Assembly (NCBI GenBank): GCA_902775605.1 | Contig: CACYNE010000004.1 | Location: forward strand, 23,875-87,874 | DNA: 64,000 bases | From: an uncultured Prevotellaceae bacterium | GTDB lineage: Bacteria; Bacteroidota; Bacteroidia; Bacteroidales; Bacteroidaceae | Reading direction: 5' to 3' | In this document: positions 34,240 to 45,071 of the stretch, one piece after another | How the letters are laid out: each line of letters starts with the position of its first letter | How positions within the stretch are numbered: position 1 is the first letter of the stretch | Notes under the pieces: model-generated | Told to the model about the DNA's origin: nothing | Seen by the model: only the letters and a program-made list of their open reading frames with translations | Database searches by the model: none | Program-made: the position numbers and the translations under genes

Positions 34240-37149
34240 TTAATATTTCAAAGTCCCATCATAACGATTGTAGTAACGACTCTCGAACAGCTTACGATAT
34301 GAAGCAAGCTTTGCTCTTGCATTAGCACCTGTCCAACGACTGTCAAAGCGACGAGATTCGTTTGCATAAGGATACAAGGGCGTGCTAATCTGGTGAACCA
34401 CAGCAAACGAAGAGTTATTGATAATCTTTGACTTCTTGTTGAGCTCGTAGTCACGTGCCATTACATTAACATAATTCGTAGTGCTGGTTGCATCAATGGT
34501 CACTGTCTGACCTGATCTGTCGGTTACGGTCATTTGGCCATTACCACCACCAACGGTCAACTTCTGACGAATACCCAGTGTGTCGGTGCAAGCCGTAGCA
34601 TAAACACCTTCATCTATGACATTGTCAGCATAAACAGAGTTATCCTGGAAATGATAACGCACAAAATCATTAATAGTCTCAACCATAGCCAGCGCTTTAT
34701 CACGCAAGGCTTGGATCTCAGGACTAATATTTCTTTCAGACTTTTCCTTCTCAAACTGTTCCTTTACGGGATCATAGATGGCCTTAATATCACTCCATTT
34801 GGGCAGACCCAGAGCGTAAGCCTTCTGCATAGCCGTGTTATCAGGAGCATAAACCGTATAGTTGAAAGAGTTGAAGTAGTTTACATTGTCGGTCAAGCCG
34901 TTCTTAGCGGCAAAGGCATGATAAGCCTCATAACGGAACTTCTTAGTCACGTCGTTCTTTTCTGCCAGACGATCACTGGCAAATACCATCAGCTCATCCA
35001 TATCGAGGTCTGTACACAGTTCCAAGAACTCAGAGAAGCGGGCTGTCGTAGCAGTATCTTCCTGCAGTACAGCCAAGACAGAACGCTGAGGAGCCTGAAT
35101 GACATAGTCGATAGCGTAAGCCTTACCATTCTTCTGGTTATAGACCTGAGTGACATTAGAATTAGGAACACTACCCTCAATCTGTGCGCCACTCTTCACA
35201 ACGCCATTCTCAAACAGGATCTCACCACCGTGCTTAGTCTTATAATACTTATTGCCATTTGAACCTAAAGACTCGCCTTCGCCCAACACAATAGTGTGGT
35301 AATTCAAGATATCCTTGAACTGCGACTTGAAGTTAGCAGCTGCAACACGACCAATAGAGTCGCCGATTTCCCACTGTCCCTCAGAATTCTTCAAACAGTT
35401 CCAAGCTGAGCAATATACAAACGGTGTCTTGTTCTGATAATAGAACTTCAGAGCACGGGGTACTTCGTCATCCAAAGATGATGGGTCGATATAGAAGCGC
35501 TCGAATGCATCGTCAGTAGGAATAAAGAATGCATAGTTGGCACTCATTGCCAACAGATAAGCATAATAGTTCAAGTTCAGATCCAGAGGCTTAGACTTCT
35601 TTCCATCATTTACAGCCACATTCATAATACGCATGTTGCTCTTTAATGTCACAGGAGCTGACACAGCCACCAACGACGGGGGAGCAAACATCTTGTTCAG
35701 CATATAGATAACACCATTGTTGGCAATCTTCACATTGTACTGATTGTTCTTGCGAGCAAGCACAGACAAGGCAATGCCCATGGGGTCATTAGCCTCGTCC
35801 ATTACATGATCAAACTTTGAAGGTACAGTACCAACGAATGAACGCTTCATCAGGTTGTCAACCAACTGCTGAACATTTTGCAAAGGAATAGAATCGATGT
35901 TCTGAGCCAAGTGTTCACGATCGTTCTTAACGACGCCACCTTCCTTCACACCAAATTCCTCAATCAGGAACTTACCCTCACCATTGATAAAGAACTCAGC
36001 CAAAGCAGAGTCTGTGGGCACAAACATGGCAGCCACATCACAAATAGGATTCTCACCTGAGCCATTATCATAGTTATTCCAGCCTGGGTCAAATGTCAAG
36101 CCATTCTCCTGTGTTACGCCATCAGGATCTCTCATCAGAGTAGAGCCCTGAGAGTAGCCACTAATATAACGCATTTGGAAGATACTATCAATGAGAGGCA
36201 GATTGTTGGCCTGTGCATAGTCATTATAGTTCATTGTTGTTCCAGCATCATAGTATGGAGCACTGAAACGGTCAAGCATACGGCTGAACAATGATGACTC
36301 ACTGTTGTTGCGAATCACCTGAGCCATGTTACCCGGCGGAACGAGCAGATCCTCCATCTGGTGGATATAACCATTCTTACAGGTAATGTCGGCACTAATA
36401 ATCTTGTTACGATAGATGTAAGCAGAATGCTCGGTAGGATCATAAGCCGTACCAGTAATAACCTCAAAGTCACTATCGGTTCCACGAGTGGTGATTCCGT
36501 TTGTGGTCATCTGCTCCTCTGTGAAGTGTACCATCATGGGACGGGTATTATCCATTACCAAATGGATGCCCTTCGTATAGTACTTCTTCCAGTAGTCATT
36601 GTTGATGGGCATGTCAGCCTCACTCTTCATGTGAGTGATGGTGTCAATGACATTAGCACTGGTGATGTGCTTCAAGGCCATACCCTGAACAATGGGTTCA
36701 TCGGTGGTACCCGAAACGTTCGACAGCATCTCAACCAGCAGAGCATTGTCAAGCATAGAAGCATAAAGCAACTGCTTCTTCATGGCTACTGTCAAGTCGT
36801 CATACGACTTGACACCCCATTGATTGTCAGCATAAAAACGTTCGAAAGCCTCATCGTTGGCCACAAACACAGTTTTTGAACCTGTCTTCGACAAGGTCTC
36901 GGCATAGCCTAAGTCATCAATCAAGCGCAGATAGTTTTTAAACGTACCTGTCAAGATGACCTTGTCAGACTTTTGCAGGGATTCAGGATTCTGTAGAGCT
37001 TCATAGATACTACCTCCCAACCATGAAGGGTAATTACCTTCATCGTCAAGGTCGTAGTCATCCGTACATGCCGTGAATCCCCCACAAATCATGGCAACAG
37101 AAAATGCTACACACATCTTCTTAGCCAAATCAGTAACGCGGTTATTCAT
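34240..37149 (-). CDS. Large lipoprotein with about four FAS1 domains, 969 aa
   Basis: The signal sequence ends with lipobox FTAC near residue 28. Four FAS1-like repeats can be followed by their two hallmark strands: about 60-270 (DLGYAETLSKTGSKTVFVAN), 280-500 (AAMFVPTDSALAEFF), 520-700 (ANYAFFIPTDDAFERFYIDP) and 705-950 (FNYTVYAPDNTAMQKAY). Each has a later GYIHQMEDLLVP or KAYAIDYVIQAP type H2-like segment. It is the first gene of the SusCD block proper, separated from the upstream secreted-protein gene by a 217-base gap with a hairpin. Its size and repeat number suggest a long surface stalk that binds glycan, matrix or partner cells; this is inference from the family. Confidence 0.87.
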   Translation of the reverse strand: MNNRVTDLAKKMCVAFSVAMICGGFTACTDDYDLDDEGNYPSWLGGSIYEALQNPESLQKSDKVILTGTFKNYLRLIDDLGYAETLSKTGSKTVFVANDEAFERFYADNQWGVKSYDDLTVAMKKQLLYASMLDNALLVEMLSNVSGTTDEPIVQGMALKHITSANVIDTITHMKSEADMPINNDYWKKYYTKGIHLVMDNTRPMMVHFTEEQMTTNGITTRGTDSDFEVITGTAYDPTEHSAYIYRNKIISADITCKNGYIHQMEDLLVPPGNMAQVIRNNSESSLFSRMLDRFSAPYYDAGTTMNYNDYAQANNLPLIDSIFQMRYISGYSQGSTLMRDPDGVTQENGLTFDPGWNNYDNGSGENPICDVAAMFVPTDSALAEFFINGEGKFLIEEFGVKEGGVVKNDREHLAQNIDSIPLQNVQQLVDNLMKRSFVGTVPSKFDHVMDEANDPMGIALSVLARKNNQYNVKIANNGVIYMLNKMFAPPSLVAVSAPVTLKSNMRIMNVAVNDGKKSKPLDLNLNYYAYLLAMSANYAFFIPTDDAFERFYIDPSSLDDEVPRALKFYYQNKTPFVYCSAWNCLKNSEGQWEIGDSIGRVAAANFKSQFKDILNYHTIVLGEGESLGSNGNKYYKTKHGGEILFENGVVKSGAQIEGSVPNSNVTQVYNQKNGKAYAIDYVIQAPQRSVLAVLQEDTATTARFSEFLELCTDLDMDELMVFASDRLAEKNDVTKKFRYEAYHAFAAKNGLTDNVNYFNSFNYTVYAPDNTAMQKAYALGLPKWSDIKAIYDPVKEQFEKEKSERNISPEIQALRDKALAMVETINDFVRYHFQDNSVYADNVIDEGVYATACTDTLGIRQKLTVGGGNGQMTVTDRSGQTVTIDATSTTNYVNVMARDYELNKKSKIINNSSFAVVHQISTPLYPYANESRRFDSRWTGANARAKLASYRKLFESRYYNRYDGTLKY

Positions 37150-37366
37150 ACATTTTTAAGTTATTAATTGTTTTATATACTGTTATCGGTTTGCGATCTA
37201 TATGTAGTGAAGCACATCTTTCACGCGCGTGCGCTTATTAATAAGGTGCGCTTTCGTTATTTTCTCTTTTGGTGGGCCTTCCTTACGGACTGCCAGGTTT
37301 GTATTCTTTGTTTTTTGTTGTAAAGCCCTGCGCCCTCAGTTTGAGAGCACAGGGCCTTAGATATGT
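37150..37366 (-). other. Intergenic gap with hairpin, possible attenuator or processing site
   Basis: The gap separates the multi-module secreted protein gene from the FAS1-SusCD genes. A strong hairpin sits at 37322-37358 (AAAGCCCTG paired with CAGGGCCTT, stem continued by GCCCTCA/TGAGAGC). On the minus strand it is followed by ACAACAAAAAAC, not a T run, so it is not a classic terminator. A 12-base palindrome CTTATTAATAAG lies near 37232-37243 between GCGCAC-containing arms. No clear TAnnTTTG box is seen for a second promoter. The gap may allow partial read-through or RNA cleavage. Confidence 0.5.
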
Positions 37367-40300
37367 TTATTTCACAAGCACTTTCTGTGCCTTTCCATTG
37401 TTTACGATAATATTCAAGCCACGCTGCAACTTATTCACCTTCACACCTGTAACGGTGTAGATGCCATTCGCAACAGCATTCACAGTCTTCACGGTCTCAA
37501 CGCCTGTTACAGGACCAGACCATCCAGCATTGTCACCCTTAGCAACAAGAGTCAACGTCCAGCCACCCACAGAATACCAGTTACCAGCAAAAACCTTAGC
37601 AGTCTGACTATCAGCAGTTCCACACATCGTACCGATGAACATCTCATGGTTATTCACCACAACATTATCGATAACCTGATGTTTCCAGCCACGTCCCAGA
37701 CCACTGTTAGCATTATAGATGCTGTACTGTTCATCGGTGTAATCACCCGACTCAACAGCCTCCTTTGCCTCTTCCCACATAGGACCGTATTTATCACTTG
37801 CAATAGCCTGCTCACCAGTTTCCTCATCATTGTAATAACTCAGAGAAATCTCAACGAAAGTGGTATCAGCAACGCCTGCGAAGACATAAGCACCTTCAGC
37901 AGGTGTACGGGTATATACACCAACCTTATAAGTTCCATTGGGCAGATCCTTCACCAACTGCGAAGCTTTGAAACCAATCAGACCGATGTGGGTGATTTCG
38001 CCTGTTTCCTCATTATTCACATCCTGAGAGTGATATGAGTCGAAGTAACGTGTAGCAGAACCATCGTACCACTGTCCGCTCTTCTGTCCATTTCCATCAC
38101 CATTGCCCAACACGATAGTCCATCCATCAAGAGCCTCAGCATTAGGATTCGTAATATAAGCGGTATAGTCTGTAGCATTTGCGTCATCGAATATATTCTG
38201 CTTTTCAACAATAGCCACAGCTTCATTCAACTGCTTCACCATAGCATCAACCATTGTCTTGGTCTGCATCTTTGAAGTAAGAACTGCCAGATGCTCAGCC
38301 ATGATGTCCTGCAGAATCTTCTTACCAGTCTCCATAGAAGCAGTAGCCACCACATCAGCGTTGCGATAAGCAGGTGCATAGGTGTTGACATAGTTCTTCA
38401 GAAGATCCACAGTTGCATCCATCTCTGTATAGGTTGCATCTTCTGAAGCCACCCATGCCATCACATAGTCATAAGCATACTGCGCAATTGGAGCAGAGAC
38501 ACCGAAAGCCCCATGTCCGTCAATTTCTTCCCCATTCAACAGAGCCTTCACCCAAAGCATGGTCTTCTCTGAAACCAATTCAGGATTCTCATCAAGAGCC
38601 TCTTGAGTGGAGAAGTATTCCACATACTTGGCCTCACTTGTCTTGGCTGCAGCGATAGCAGTAGTCAGAATTTCGATGCTCTCAAGCATATAATCCGTAG
38701 CAGGATTGTTGATGGCTGTGCACTTGTTGATAGAGTCGTTCAAAGCCTTCTTGTCGGCAGCGAAGTGCATTGTCTGAGCGAATTCAGAAGCCTCCCTCAA
38801 CTTATCATCATATGCAGCCTTTACAGCAGCCTGCACATCAGCGTCGCTAGCAGCGCCCAGATAGTAAAGTTTGAAATTAGTTGCACAGAACCAACCTGCA
38901 GCGCCATCGCCAGAGCCAGTGCCCTCAGCGCCAATAGTCAGTTTTCCATCAACGACGAGAACCTTGTCGGCAGCAGTCATACTGACAGTTTCCCACTCAC
39001 TCTCATCCCAGCCTTCAACAGTCAAAGTGGCTGTAGAAATCTTCTTCTCAGCTGTACTCTGAGCATACACATGCTGATCTGTCACACATCCTGACTGTGT
39101 GATTAGGTCCGCAGAAACAGTATAATAGCCATTAGGCAGATCTGTGAAGCTCTGACCTACAGAAATAACACCTGTGAAGTTATTATTCCAAGCATTCCAA
39201 CAGCTGCGTCCACGCTGCCAATTCAAACGCTGGTCACCGCCAGAGATACCATTAATGACCCAACCTTCTGAATTCAAATCGGGGCTTGAAGCACTACCCT
39301 CTACATAACGGTCGGTACCTTCCTCATCAAACTGCAAGGGGAACACCCACTGATCATCTTCCTTAACGGGCTCTGCCTCAGCATTGATAAACCAAGGATG
39401 CTGAATAAAGATAGTATAGTCTGCGGGAGCGTTCTCTGAAGCTTCTTGAGACAGGTAATAAGCTAAAATCGCAGCATTAGCCTCTTCGACAGCACCCAGG
39501 ATTAAAGCAACCACATCAACACCCTCATCAGGTTCATTCTCCTTGTAACCCAAGATCACTTTGTATGCAGCATCAAAGGCATCCTTACCAGCAAAGTTTG
39601 TTGTCTGGAGCAGGTTGTCCATTTTTGTAAGAACAGCGTCAACCTTCTTCATCTCGTCGATAGCCGCACGGATCTCTGCCATACGAGCATTAGCCACCTT
39701 CAGGGCAGCTTCCATCTCGTCGGCATCATCAGAGATTAAATCTTCCAACTCTATGACATAGTCCGTCAGATAGGATGCCAGGCCAATAAAGCCAGCACCC
39801 GTTGCAGTGCTTGCCAGCGTCTGGCATTCTTCTGCCAAATCATTGATATCAGCTGACAGCAACTCTACGCGATCGGCCTCACCAATCTTATAAAGCTTGA
39901 TTCCATCAAGACAGAGGAAGGGATTGCTACCAGAACCACCTGATGATTCAAAACCGAACTGCATACTGAATTCTGCCGTAGGAGTAAACACGATCTCATG
40001 CTTCGTCCATTCTGTATCAGAGAAACCTGTTTCATCATTCCAAGTGTCCTTTCGGCAGGTTACCTTAGAAAGGTTTTTACCTTTAGTTCCACTGGGATTC
40101 AAATTAACAGCCCAATACTCCAGACGATATTTGGCGCAAGGCAGCTTAACGGTCTGCTTGTAAATGGCGCGACCACCCCAACCAGCTCGCATATAGGCAA
40201 AACCTAAATTATCGCTACCAGAAAAATCTGCAGGTTTCTCTGGCACAGTGATATAGGTAGTACCATCATCGGCCACAGGAATAGCTGTGGTACCCAATGC

Positions 40301-40660
40301 ATAGGGAAGCGATCCAAAATATACCCATTCACATTGGGGGAAATCCTGATTAGTTTCGATTTCCCAACCTTGAATACGACCAATAAAGCCATTGGTAGCT
40401 TCTAAAGTACGTCCATCAGCACGACTCTTCGGTGTCGAAGGATTGACAATTGCATAAACAGAGCTATCTGCAGCTATAGCTGCGATAGAGCGATCACTCA
40501 AAGTCTTTGACTGGTCAATAATCTCCTTCTTGGAGCCGTCAGCTTGCCAGGTCAGATCCTGATCGAATCCGGCATTCTGGATGTAGTGAGTCACATCTTC
40601 CTGTGCATACAATGACATTGACATCATCACGCTCACTACCATTAATGATAGTTTTTTCAT
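37367..40660 (-). CDS. Secreted multi-module protein with three galactose-binding-like domains
   Basis: This 1,097-residue exported protein (signal peptide MKKLSLMVVSVMMSMSLYAQ) alternates beta-rich modules with helical linkers. Module 1 covers residues about 22-265 (YRLEYWAVNLNPSGTKGKNL, PFLCLDGIKLYKIGEADRVE). A helical stretch spans 270-410. Module 2 covers about 420-605 (GVISVGQSFTDLPNGYYTVS, WFCATNFKLYYLG). A second helical stretch spans 610-860. Module 3 covers about 870-1050 (ASQLVKDLPNGTYKVGVYTR, HQVIDNVVVNNHEMF). The tail TGVKVNKLQRGLNIIVNNG is of the Prevotella C-terminal type. The repeated LPNGxYxV plus late xDNVxxN pattern is that of carbohydrate-binding discoidin-like folds. No catalytic motif is recognised. 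It is the first gene behind the locus promoter and probably binds the target glycan. Confidence 0.8.
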   Translation of the reverse strand: MKKLSLMVVSVMMSMSLYAQEDVTHYIQNAGFDQDLTWQADGSKKEIIDQSKTLSDRSIAAIAADSSVYAIVNPSTPKSRADGRTLEATNGFIGRIQGWEIETNQDFPQCEWVYFGSLPYALGTTAIPVADDGTTYITVPEKPADFSGSDNLGFAYMRAGWGGRAIYKQTVKLPCAKYRLEYWAVNLNPSGTKGKNLSKVTCRKDTWNDETGFSDTEWTKHEIVFTPTAEFSMQFGFESSGGSGSNPFLCLDGIKLYKIGEADRVELLSADINDLAEECQTLASTATGAGFIGLASYLTDYVIELEDLISDDADEMEAALKVANARMAEIRAAIDEMKKVDAVLTKMDNLLQTTNFAGKDAFDAAYKVILGYKENEPDEGVDVVALILGAVEEANAAILAYYLSQEASENAPADYTIFIQHPWFINAEAEPVKEDDQWVFPLQFDEEGTDRYVEGSASSPDLNSEGWVINGISGGDQRLNWQRGRSCWNAWNNNFTGVISVGQSFTDLPNGYYTVSADLITQSGCVTDQHVYAQSTAEKKISTATLTVEGWDESEWETVSMTAADKVLVVDGKLTIGAEGTGSGDGAAGWFCATNFKLYYLGAASDADVQAAVKAAYDDKLREASEFAQTMHFAADKKALNDSINKCTAINNPATDYMLESIEILTTAIAAAKTSEAKYVEYFSTQEALDENPELVSEKTMLWVKALLNGEEIDGHGAFGVSAPIAQYAYDYVMAWVASEDATYTEMDATVDLLKNYVNTYAPAYRNADVVATASMETGKKILQDIMAEHLAVLTSKMQTKTMVDAMVKQLNEAVAIVEKQNIFDDANATDYTAYITNPNAEALDGWTIVLGNGDGNGQKSGQWYDGSATRYFDSYHSQDVNNEETGEITHIGLIGFKASQLVKDLPNGTYKVGVYTRTPAEGAYVFAGVADTTFVEISLSYYNDEETGEQAIASDKYGPMWEEAKEAVESGDYTDEQYSIYNANSGLGRGWKHQVIDNVVVNNHEMFIGTMCGTADSQTAKVFAGNWYSVGGWTLTLVAKGDNAGWSGPVTGVETVKTVNAVANGIYTVTGVKVNKLQRGLNIIVNNGKAQKVLVK

Positions 40661-40716
40661 TTGTCGTAAAGTTAGTTAAAATTAGTTAGATGAATTAATA
40701 TATTAATTAGCGGATG

Positions 40717-40746
40717 CAAAAATACAAAAAAAGTTTTAAAGAGCAA
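40717..40746 (-). promoter_or_regulatory. Promoter of the SusCD/FAS1 locus
   Basis: On the minus strand TTG (40744-40746), exactly 19 bases, TATTTTTG (40717-40724) is a full-consensus Bacteroidetes promoter 56 bases before the first start codon. Confidence 0.8.
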
Positions 40747-40934
40747 TACTTTTTCTATAAAAAAATAGAATACCACTAAAAAAGAATTGTTTCATTGACA
40801 ATTCTTCTTTCGAAAGACAATTGCAAAATTTTTATATCAAGTATTGTTACTCATCATTTTTCATTGGGGACAAAAGACGTTGTTAAGCAAATCTTCAATT
40901 TACTTAGACAAGAAGCCCTGTACCTAAAAAAGTA

Positions 40935-40967
40935 GCGAGACTCCGAAACATAATCTCGAAGCCTCGC
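40935..40967 (-). terminator. Terminator of asd
   Basis: On the minus strand GCGAGGCTTCG and CGGAGTCTCGC form an 11-bp stem with two G-U pairs around an 11-base loop, followed by TACTTTTTT. It lies about 45 bases after the asd stop. Confidence 0.75.
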
Positions 40968-41009
40968 AAACTATACTAAAAAAATATATCTGTAAAGAAA
41001 TCACATAAA

Positions 41010-42032
41010 TCATTTAAAGCAAGGAAGATCCTTTTTCTGGACCAGATACTCGCCAATCTGAACGGCATTCAGAGCAGCGCCTTTACGAATCTGATCGCCT
41101 GAAAGCCAGAAGGTAAGGCCATTCTCGTCAGACAAATCCTTACGAACTCGTCCCACAAAGACATCATCCTTTCCCGCTGTTTCCAAAGGCATCGGATACT
41201 TCAGATTAGCAGGATCGTCAATTAAAGTACAACCTGGTGCGGCTGCAATGGCTTTCTGTGCTTCCTCAACAGAAAGAGGACGCTCTGTCTCAATCCAGAC
41301 AGACTCAGAGTGCGAACGTAACGAACTGACACGCACACACATTGCCGAGCATTTGGCATCAGTATGCATAATCTTGCGAGTCTCGTTATACATCTTCATC
41401 TCTTCTTTGGTATAGCCATTTGGCTGGAACACATCAATCTGAGGAATCACGTTGTATGCCAACTGATGAGGGAATTTCTTGATGGTCTTCACCTCACCAG
41501 TTTCGACGATCTCCTTATACTGTTGCTGGAGTTCGGCCATAGCTACAGCACCTGCACCAGAAGCACTCTGATAACTGCTCACATGAATGCGCTTGATATG
41601 ACTAAGGTTCTCAAGAGGCTGAAGAACAACCACCATCATAATAGTAGTACAGTTGGGGTTGGCAATAATGTTACGAGGACGTGAAAGGGCATCCTCCGCA
41701 TTGCACTCAGGCACAACCAAGGGAACATCATCGTCCATACGGAAAGCACTTGAGTTATCAATCATCACGCAACCATACTTCGTGATGTCCTCGGCAAACT
41801 CCTTGCTGGTGCCAGCACCTGCCGACGCAAAGGCAATATCGATATCCTTGAAGTCGTCGTTGTGCTGCAAGAGTTTCACTGTCAATTCCTTACCCTTGAA
41901 GGTATACTTAGTACCGGCCGAACGCTCAGAACCAAACAACACCAATTCATCCATCGGGAAATTTCTCTCGTCAAGCAGGCGTAAAAACTCCTGTCCTACT
42001 GCGCCTGAAGCGCCAACAATTGCTACTTTCAT
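41010..42032 (-). CDS. asd: Aspartate-semialdehyde dehydrogenase
   Basis: This 340-residue enzyme (from ATG 42032, [13 protein letters not shown]) reduces aspartyl phosphate to aspartate semialdehyde with NADPH, the branch point to lysine, threonine, methionine and diaminopimelate. The N-terminal GASGAVG nucleotide loop, the active-site Cys in ANPNCTT near 129, and the conserved [13 protein letters not shown] segment near 157 are all present. Length is normal. An upstream in-frame ATG at 42131 would add 33 basic residues and reach across the promoter box, so 42032 is preferred. It stands alone, divergent from the antiporter operon, with its own terminator. Confidence 0.95.
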   Translation of the reverse strand: MKVAIVGASGAVGQEFLRLLDERNFPMDELVLFGSERSAGTKYTFKGKELTVKLLQHNDDFKDIDIAFASAGAGTSKEFAEDITKYGCVMIDNSSAFRMDDDVPLVVPECNAEDALSRPRNIIANPNCTTIMMVVVLQPLENLSHIKRIHVSSYQSASGAGAVAMAELQQQYKEIVETGEVKTIKKFPHQLAYNVIPQIDVFQPNGYTKEEMKMYNETRKIMHTDAKCSAMCVRVSSLRSHSESVWIETERPLSVEEAQKAIAAAPGCTLIDDPANLKYPMPLETAGKDDVFVGRVRKDLSDENGLTFWLSGDQIRKGAALNAVQIGEYLVQKKDLPCFK

Positions 42033-42065
42033 TCTATAAACGATATTATTTAACCATTTGGGCTG

Positions 42066-42073
42066 CAAATTTA
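42066..42073 (-). promoter_or_regulatory. asd promoter -7 box
   Basis: TAAATTTG on the minus strand, 34 bases before the asd start. The -33 region is weak. Confidence 0.5.
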
Positions 42074-42116
42074 CGAAAAACTTTCTTTTTCTATTCCATT
42101 TTTGCAGAAAAAATTG

Positions 42117-42124
42117 TAATTTTG
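42117..42124 (+). promoter_or_regulatory. Antiporter operon promoter -7 box
   Basis: TAATTTTG on the plus strand, about 70 bases before the start at 42193. No good -33 element is placed at 19 bases. Confidence 0.5.
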
Positions 42125-42192
42125 CAAACAAATTGATACATATTCATGATTTATTCTAAGCAACCTGTAATTTAGGGGGCTAAATAGACACA

Positions 42193-44343
42193 ATGGAAAC
42201 ACAAGACATCATAGAACCACTCATTAAAGACCCCACGCTGATTTTTTTCGTGGTACTACTTGTAATTCTCTTCGCGCCTATCGTGATGAGTAAATTGCGC
42301 ATCCCACATATTATCGGCATGGTATTGGCAGGCGTACTGATTGGAGAACATGGCTTAAACCTATTGCAACGTGACATTTCGTTTGAGGTTTTCGGACAGG
42401 TTGGTCTCTACTATATCATGTTCCTTGCTGGTTTAGAGATGGACTTGGAGAGCGTGAAGAAAAATTCCAAGAGACTTGTCATCTTTGGATTGCTTACGTG
42501 TTTTATCCCACTAATCCTGACCTATCTGATGTCTATCACTATCCTTGGATATGGCGCACGATCTTCATTCCTATTGGGATGTATTATGGCATCAAACACC
42601 TTGGTAGCCTACCCCATCATCGGACGTTATGGCCTGCAGCAGAACTCCAGTGTAATGATTAGTGTGGGGTCGTCAATGCTGTCGCTTTTCTTAGCGTTGG
42701 TCATGCTAGCAGGTTTGGTTGGCACCTTCAGTAAAGACAGTGGCTGGCTGTTTTGGACTCTCTTTGTCATCAAATTCACAGCGTTCTGTGCTGGCAGCAT
42801 CCTGCTTATACCTCGACTGGCACGTTATTTCCTACGTCGATACAGTGATGCAGTGATGCAGTATATCTTTGTTATCTCGGTCATGTTCCTTAGTGCTGCG
42901 CTATCGGCACTCATCGGTCTAGAGGGTATTTTCGGCGCTTTCTTCTCTGGACTCATACTGAATAGGTATATCCCACATGTATCGCCATTAATGAACCGCA
43001 CCGAATTTATCGGCAACGCCATCTTCATTCCCTATTTTCTGATTGGTGTAGGCATGCTCATTAACCTGAACACATTGCTGGAAGGTGCCGAGATATGGGG
43101 CATTGTCCTCCTTATCGCCTTCTTCGGAACGTTCGGAAAGGCGTTGGCGGCCTATCTGTCGGCACTATTATTCAGGCTGACAAAAGCAGAAGGTCACATG
43201 ATGTTCGGCCTAACCTCTGCACACGCTGCTGGCGCCATTGCAATGGTGATGGTGGGACGGCGTCTACTATTGGACGATGGAACAGCATTGACTGACAACA
43301 ACATGCTAAATGGTGTCGTCATCATGATTCTTGTTACTTGCATCATATCGACGATAATGACGGAACGAGCTTCACAGCAAATCATATTCAATGAGCGAGC
43401 CTTGCCCGACATGAATAAACCCAGGCAGGACGATGAGAAGATTATGGTTTGCGTGAAATATCCCGAGATTGCACCACAGCTACTGGAATTGGCACAACTG
43501 ACCAGAAATCAGAAACTAAAACGCGAACTGGTAGCACTTAACGTTGTATATGATGGTGAGAACAGTGCCAAAGAACGTGAACAGGGCCTACAACTCTTGG
43601 AGCAACTGCAGAGACAAGCCAGTGCTTCGGAAGTACAGGTACAAACACAGGTACGATTAGCCACTAACATTGCCAATGGTATTAAGCATGCCTTCCGCGA
43701 AAGCGGATGCTCTGAAATTGTGATGGGCATGCATGTCCACACCGAAATTACAAAGAAGTTCTGGGGCGAGTTTATTCAGAGTCTCTACAATGGATTGAAC
43801 CGTCAGATTCTTCTCATGCGATTCACGCAACCTCTCAGCACACTACGACGCATTCAGGTAGCTGTACCCAGTAGAGCAGAGTTCGAACCAGGTTTCAAAC
43901 GGTGGTTAGAGCGTCTCTGTCGCTTTGCAGGTCAATTGGACTGTCGCGTACAGTTTCATGGACGCCACGAGTCACTTACACTCATTGAGCAATATGTCAA
44001 CAACCAACATCCCAACGTGAGAGCAGAATACACCTATATGGCCCACTGGAACGAATTGCCACAACTTGCGAGTCACATTGGTGATGACAACCTGTTGGTG
44101 GTGGTTAATGCACGTAAGGGCACCATCAGTTACAAAAATGCACTCGACCGACTGCCAGATGAACTAACAAAGTATTTCTCTGGTACCAATCTCATGATTA
44201 TCTTCCCTGACCAATATGGTAATACGAAGGAAGAGAAGATGAGCTTTACTGAGGCACAGCACCACGAGGAGAACAGTATCTACGACACGTTGCTGAACTG
44301 GATTCACAAGTCCCACAAAATTATTAACCCTATAGATACATGA
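42193..44343 (+). CDS. CPA2-family cation/proton antiporter with cytoplasmic C-terminal domain
   Basis: This 716-residue membrane protein has about 12 transmembrane helices in residues 12-395, with the CPA2 signature segments ([54 protein letters not shown]). The hydrophilic C-terminal 300 residues resemble tandem universal-stress-protein-like domains ([32 protein letters not shown]). It should exchange Na+ or K+ for protons across the inner membrane for pH and ion homeostasis. It is the first gene of a three-gene operon; its stop overlaps the next start (ATGA). The transported ion cannot be decided from the sequence. Confidence 0.9.
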   Translation: METQDIIEPLIKDPTLIFFVVLLVILFAPIVMSKLRIPHIIGMVLAGVLIGEHGLNLLQRDISFEVFGQVGLYYIMFLAGLEMDLESVKKNSKRLVIFGLLTCFIPLILTYLMSITILGYGARSSFLLGCIMASNTLVAYPIIGRYGLQQNSSVMISVGSSMLSLFLALVMLAGLVGTFSKDSGWLFWTLFVIKFTAFCAGSILLIPRLARYFLRRYSDAVMQYIFVISVMFLSAALSALIGLEGIFGAFFSGLILNRYIPHVSPLMNRTEFIGNAIFIPYFLIGVGMLINLNTLLEGAEIWGIVLLIAFFGTFGKALAAYLSALLFRLTKAEGHMMFGLTSAHAAGAIAMVMVGRRLLLDDGTALTDNNMLNGVVIMILVTCIISTIMTERASQQIIFNERALPDMNKPRQDDEKIMVCVKYPEIAPQLLELAQLTRNQKLKRELVALNVVYDGENSAKEREQGLQLLEQLQRQASASEVQVQTQVRLATNIANGIKHAFRESGCSEIVMGMHVHTEITKKFWGEFIQSLYNGLNRQILLMRFTQPLSTLRRIQVAVPSRAEFEPGFKRWLERLCRFAGQLDCRVQFHGRHESLTLIEQYVNNQHPNVRAEYTYMAHWNELPQLASHIGDDNLLVVVNARKGTISYKNALDRLPDELTKYFSGTNLMIIFPDQYGNTKEEKMSFTEAQHHEENSIYDTLLNWIHKSHKIINPIDT

Positions 44344-45071
44344 TTAAAATAAGTAATATCACAAAGAGCTTTGGCTCTCTTCAAGTACTCAAAGGCATAG
44401 ATTTCCATATCGGGAAAGGCGAAGTGGTGAGTATCGTTGGTCCCAGCGGAGCTGGAAAGACGACTCTTCTGCAGATTATCGGCACACTCGACAAGCCTGA
44501 TACAGGCTCTGTATATGTTGATGGCATTGACACCACCACCCTATCACAAAAGGCTTTAGCCGACTTCCGCAACAAGCATCTGGGTTTCGTATTCCAGTTC
44601 CATCAGTTACTACCCGAGTTCACCGCCATTGAGAACATCATGATACCGGCTTATATTGCCGGCACATCACAGAAGGCTGCGAAAGAGCGCGCCAAGGAAT
44701 TACTACAATTCATGGGACTAACCGATCGCGCCAACCACAAGCCAAACGAGCTGAGTGGCGGTGAGAAGCAGCGCGTAGCCGTAGCACGTGCGCTGGTCAA
44801 CAATCCCGCAGTCATCCTAGCTGATGAGCCTAGCGGCTCACTGGATTCCAAGAACAAGGAAGAGTTACATCAACTGTTCTTCGATTTGCGAGACAAATAT
44901 GGACAAACATTCGTCATCGTCACACACGACGAAACTCTGGCTGCTATCACTGACCGCACTATCCACATGCGCGATGGTCTGCTGGAACCAGACACTATTG
45001 AGTCCATTGGTCCTATCGATCCAATTAAAAAACTCACCGAACCCCTTATAACTCCACTGAACCATGATTAA
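44340..45071 (+). CDS. ABC transporter ATP-binding protein, LolD/MacB type
   Basis: This 243-residue ATPase has Walker [11 protein letters not shown] near 34, the Q-loop in [14 protein letters not shown], the signature LSGGEKQR near 139, Walker [10 protein letters not shown] near 160 and the H-loop VTHD near 196. The [17 protein letters not shown] segment is typical of the LolD/FtsE/MacB group, which drives type VII ABC (mechanotransmission) systems for lipoprotein release or efflux. No permease gene lies beside it, so its LolC/E-like partner must be encoded elsewhere. Its start overlaps the antiporter stop and its end overlaps the CvfB-like gene by 8 bases. Confidence 0.9.
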   Translation: MIKISNITKSFGSLQVLKGIDFHIGKGEVVSIVGPSGAGKTTLLQIIGTLDKPDTGSVYVDGIDTTTLSQKALADFRNKHLGFVFQFHQLLPEFTAIENIMIPAYIAGTSQKAAKERAKELLQFMGLTDRANHKPNELSGGEKQRVAVARALVNNPAVILADEPSGSLDSKNKEELHQLFFDLRDKYGQTFVIVTHDETLAAITDRTIHMRDGLLEPDTIESIGPIDPIKKLTEPLITPLNHD

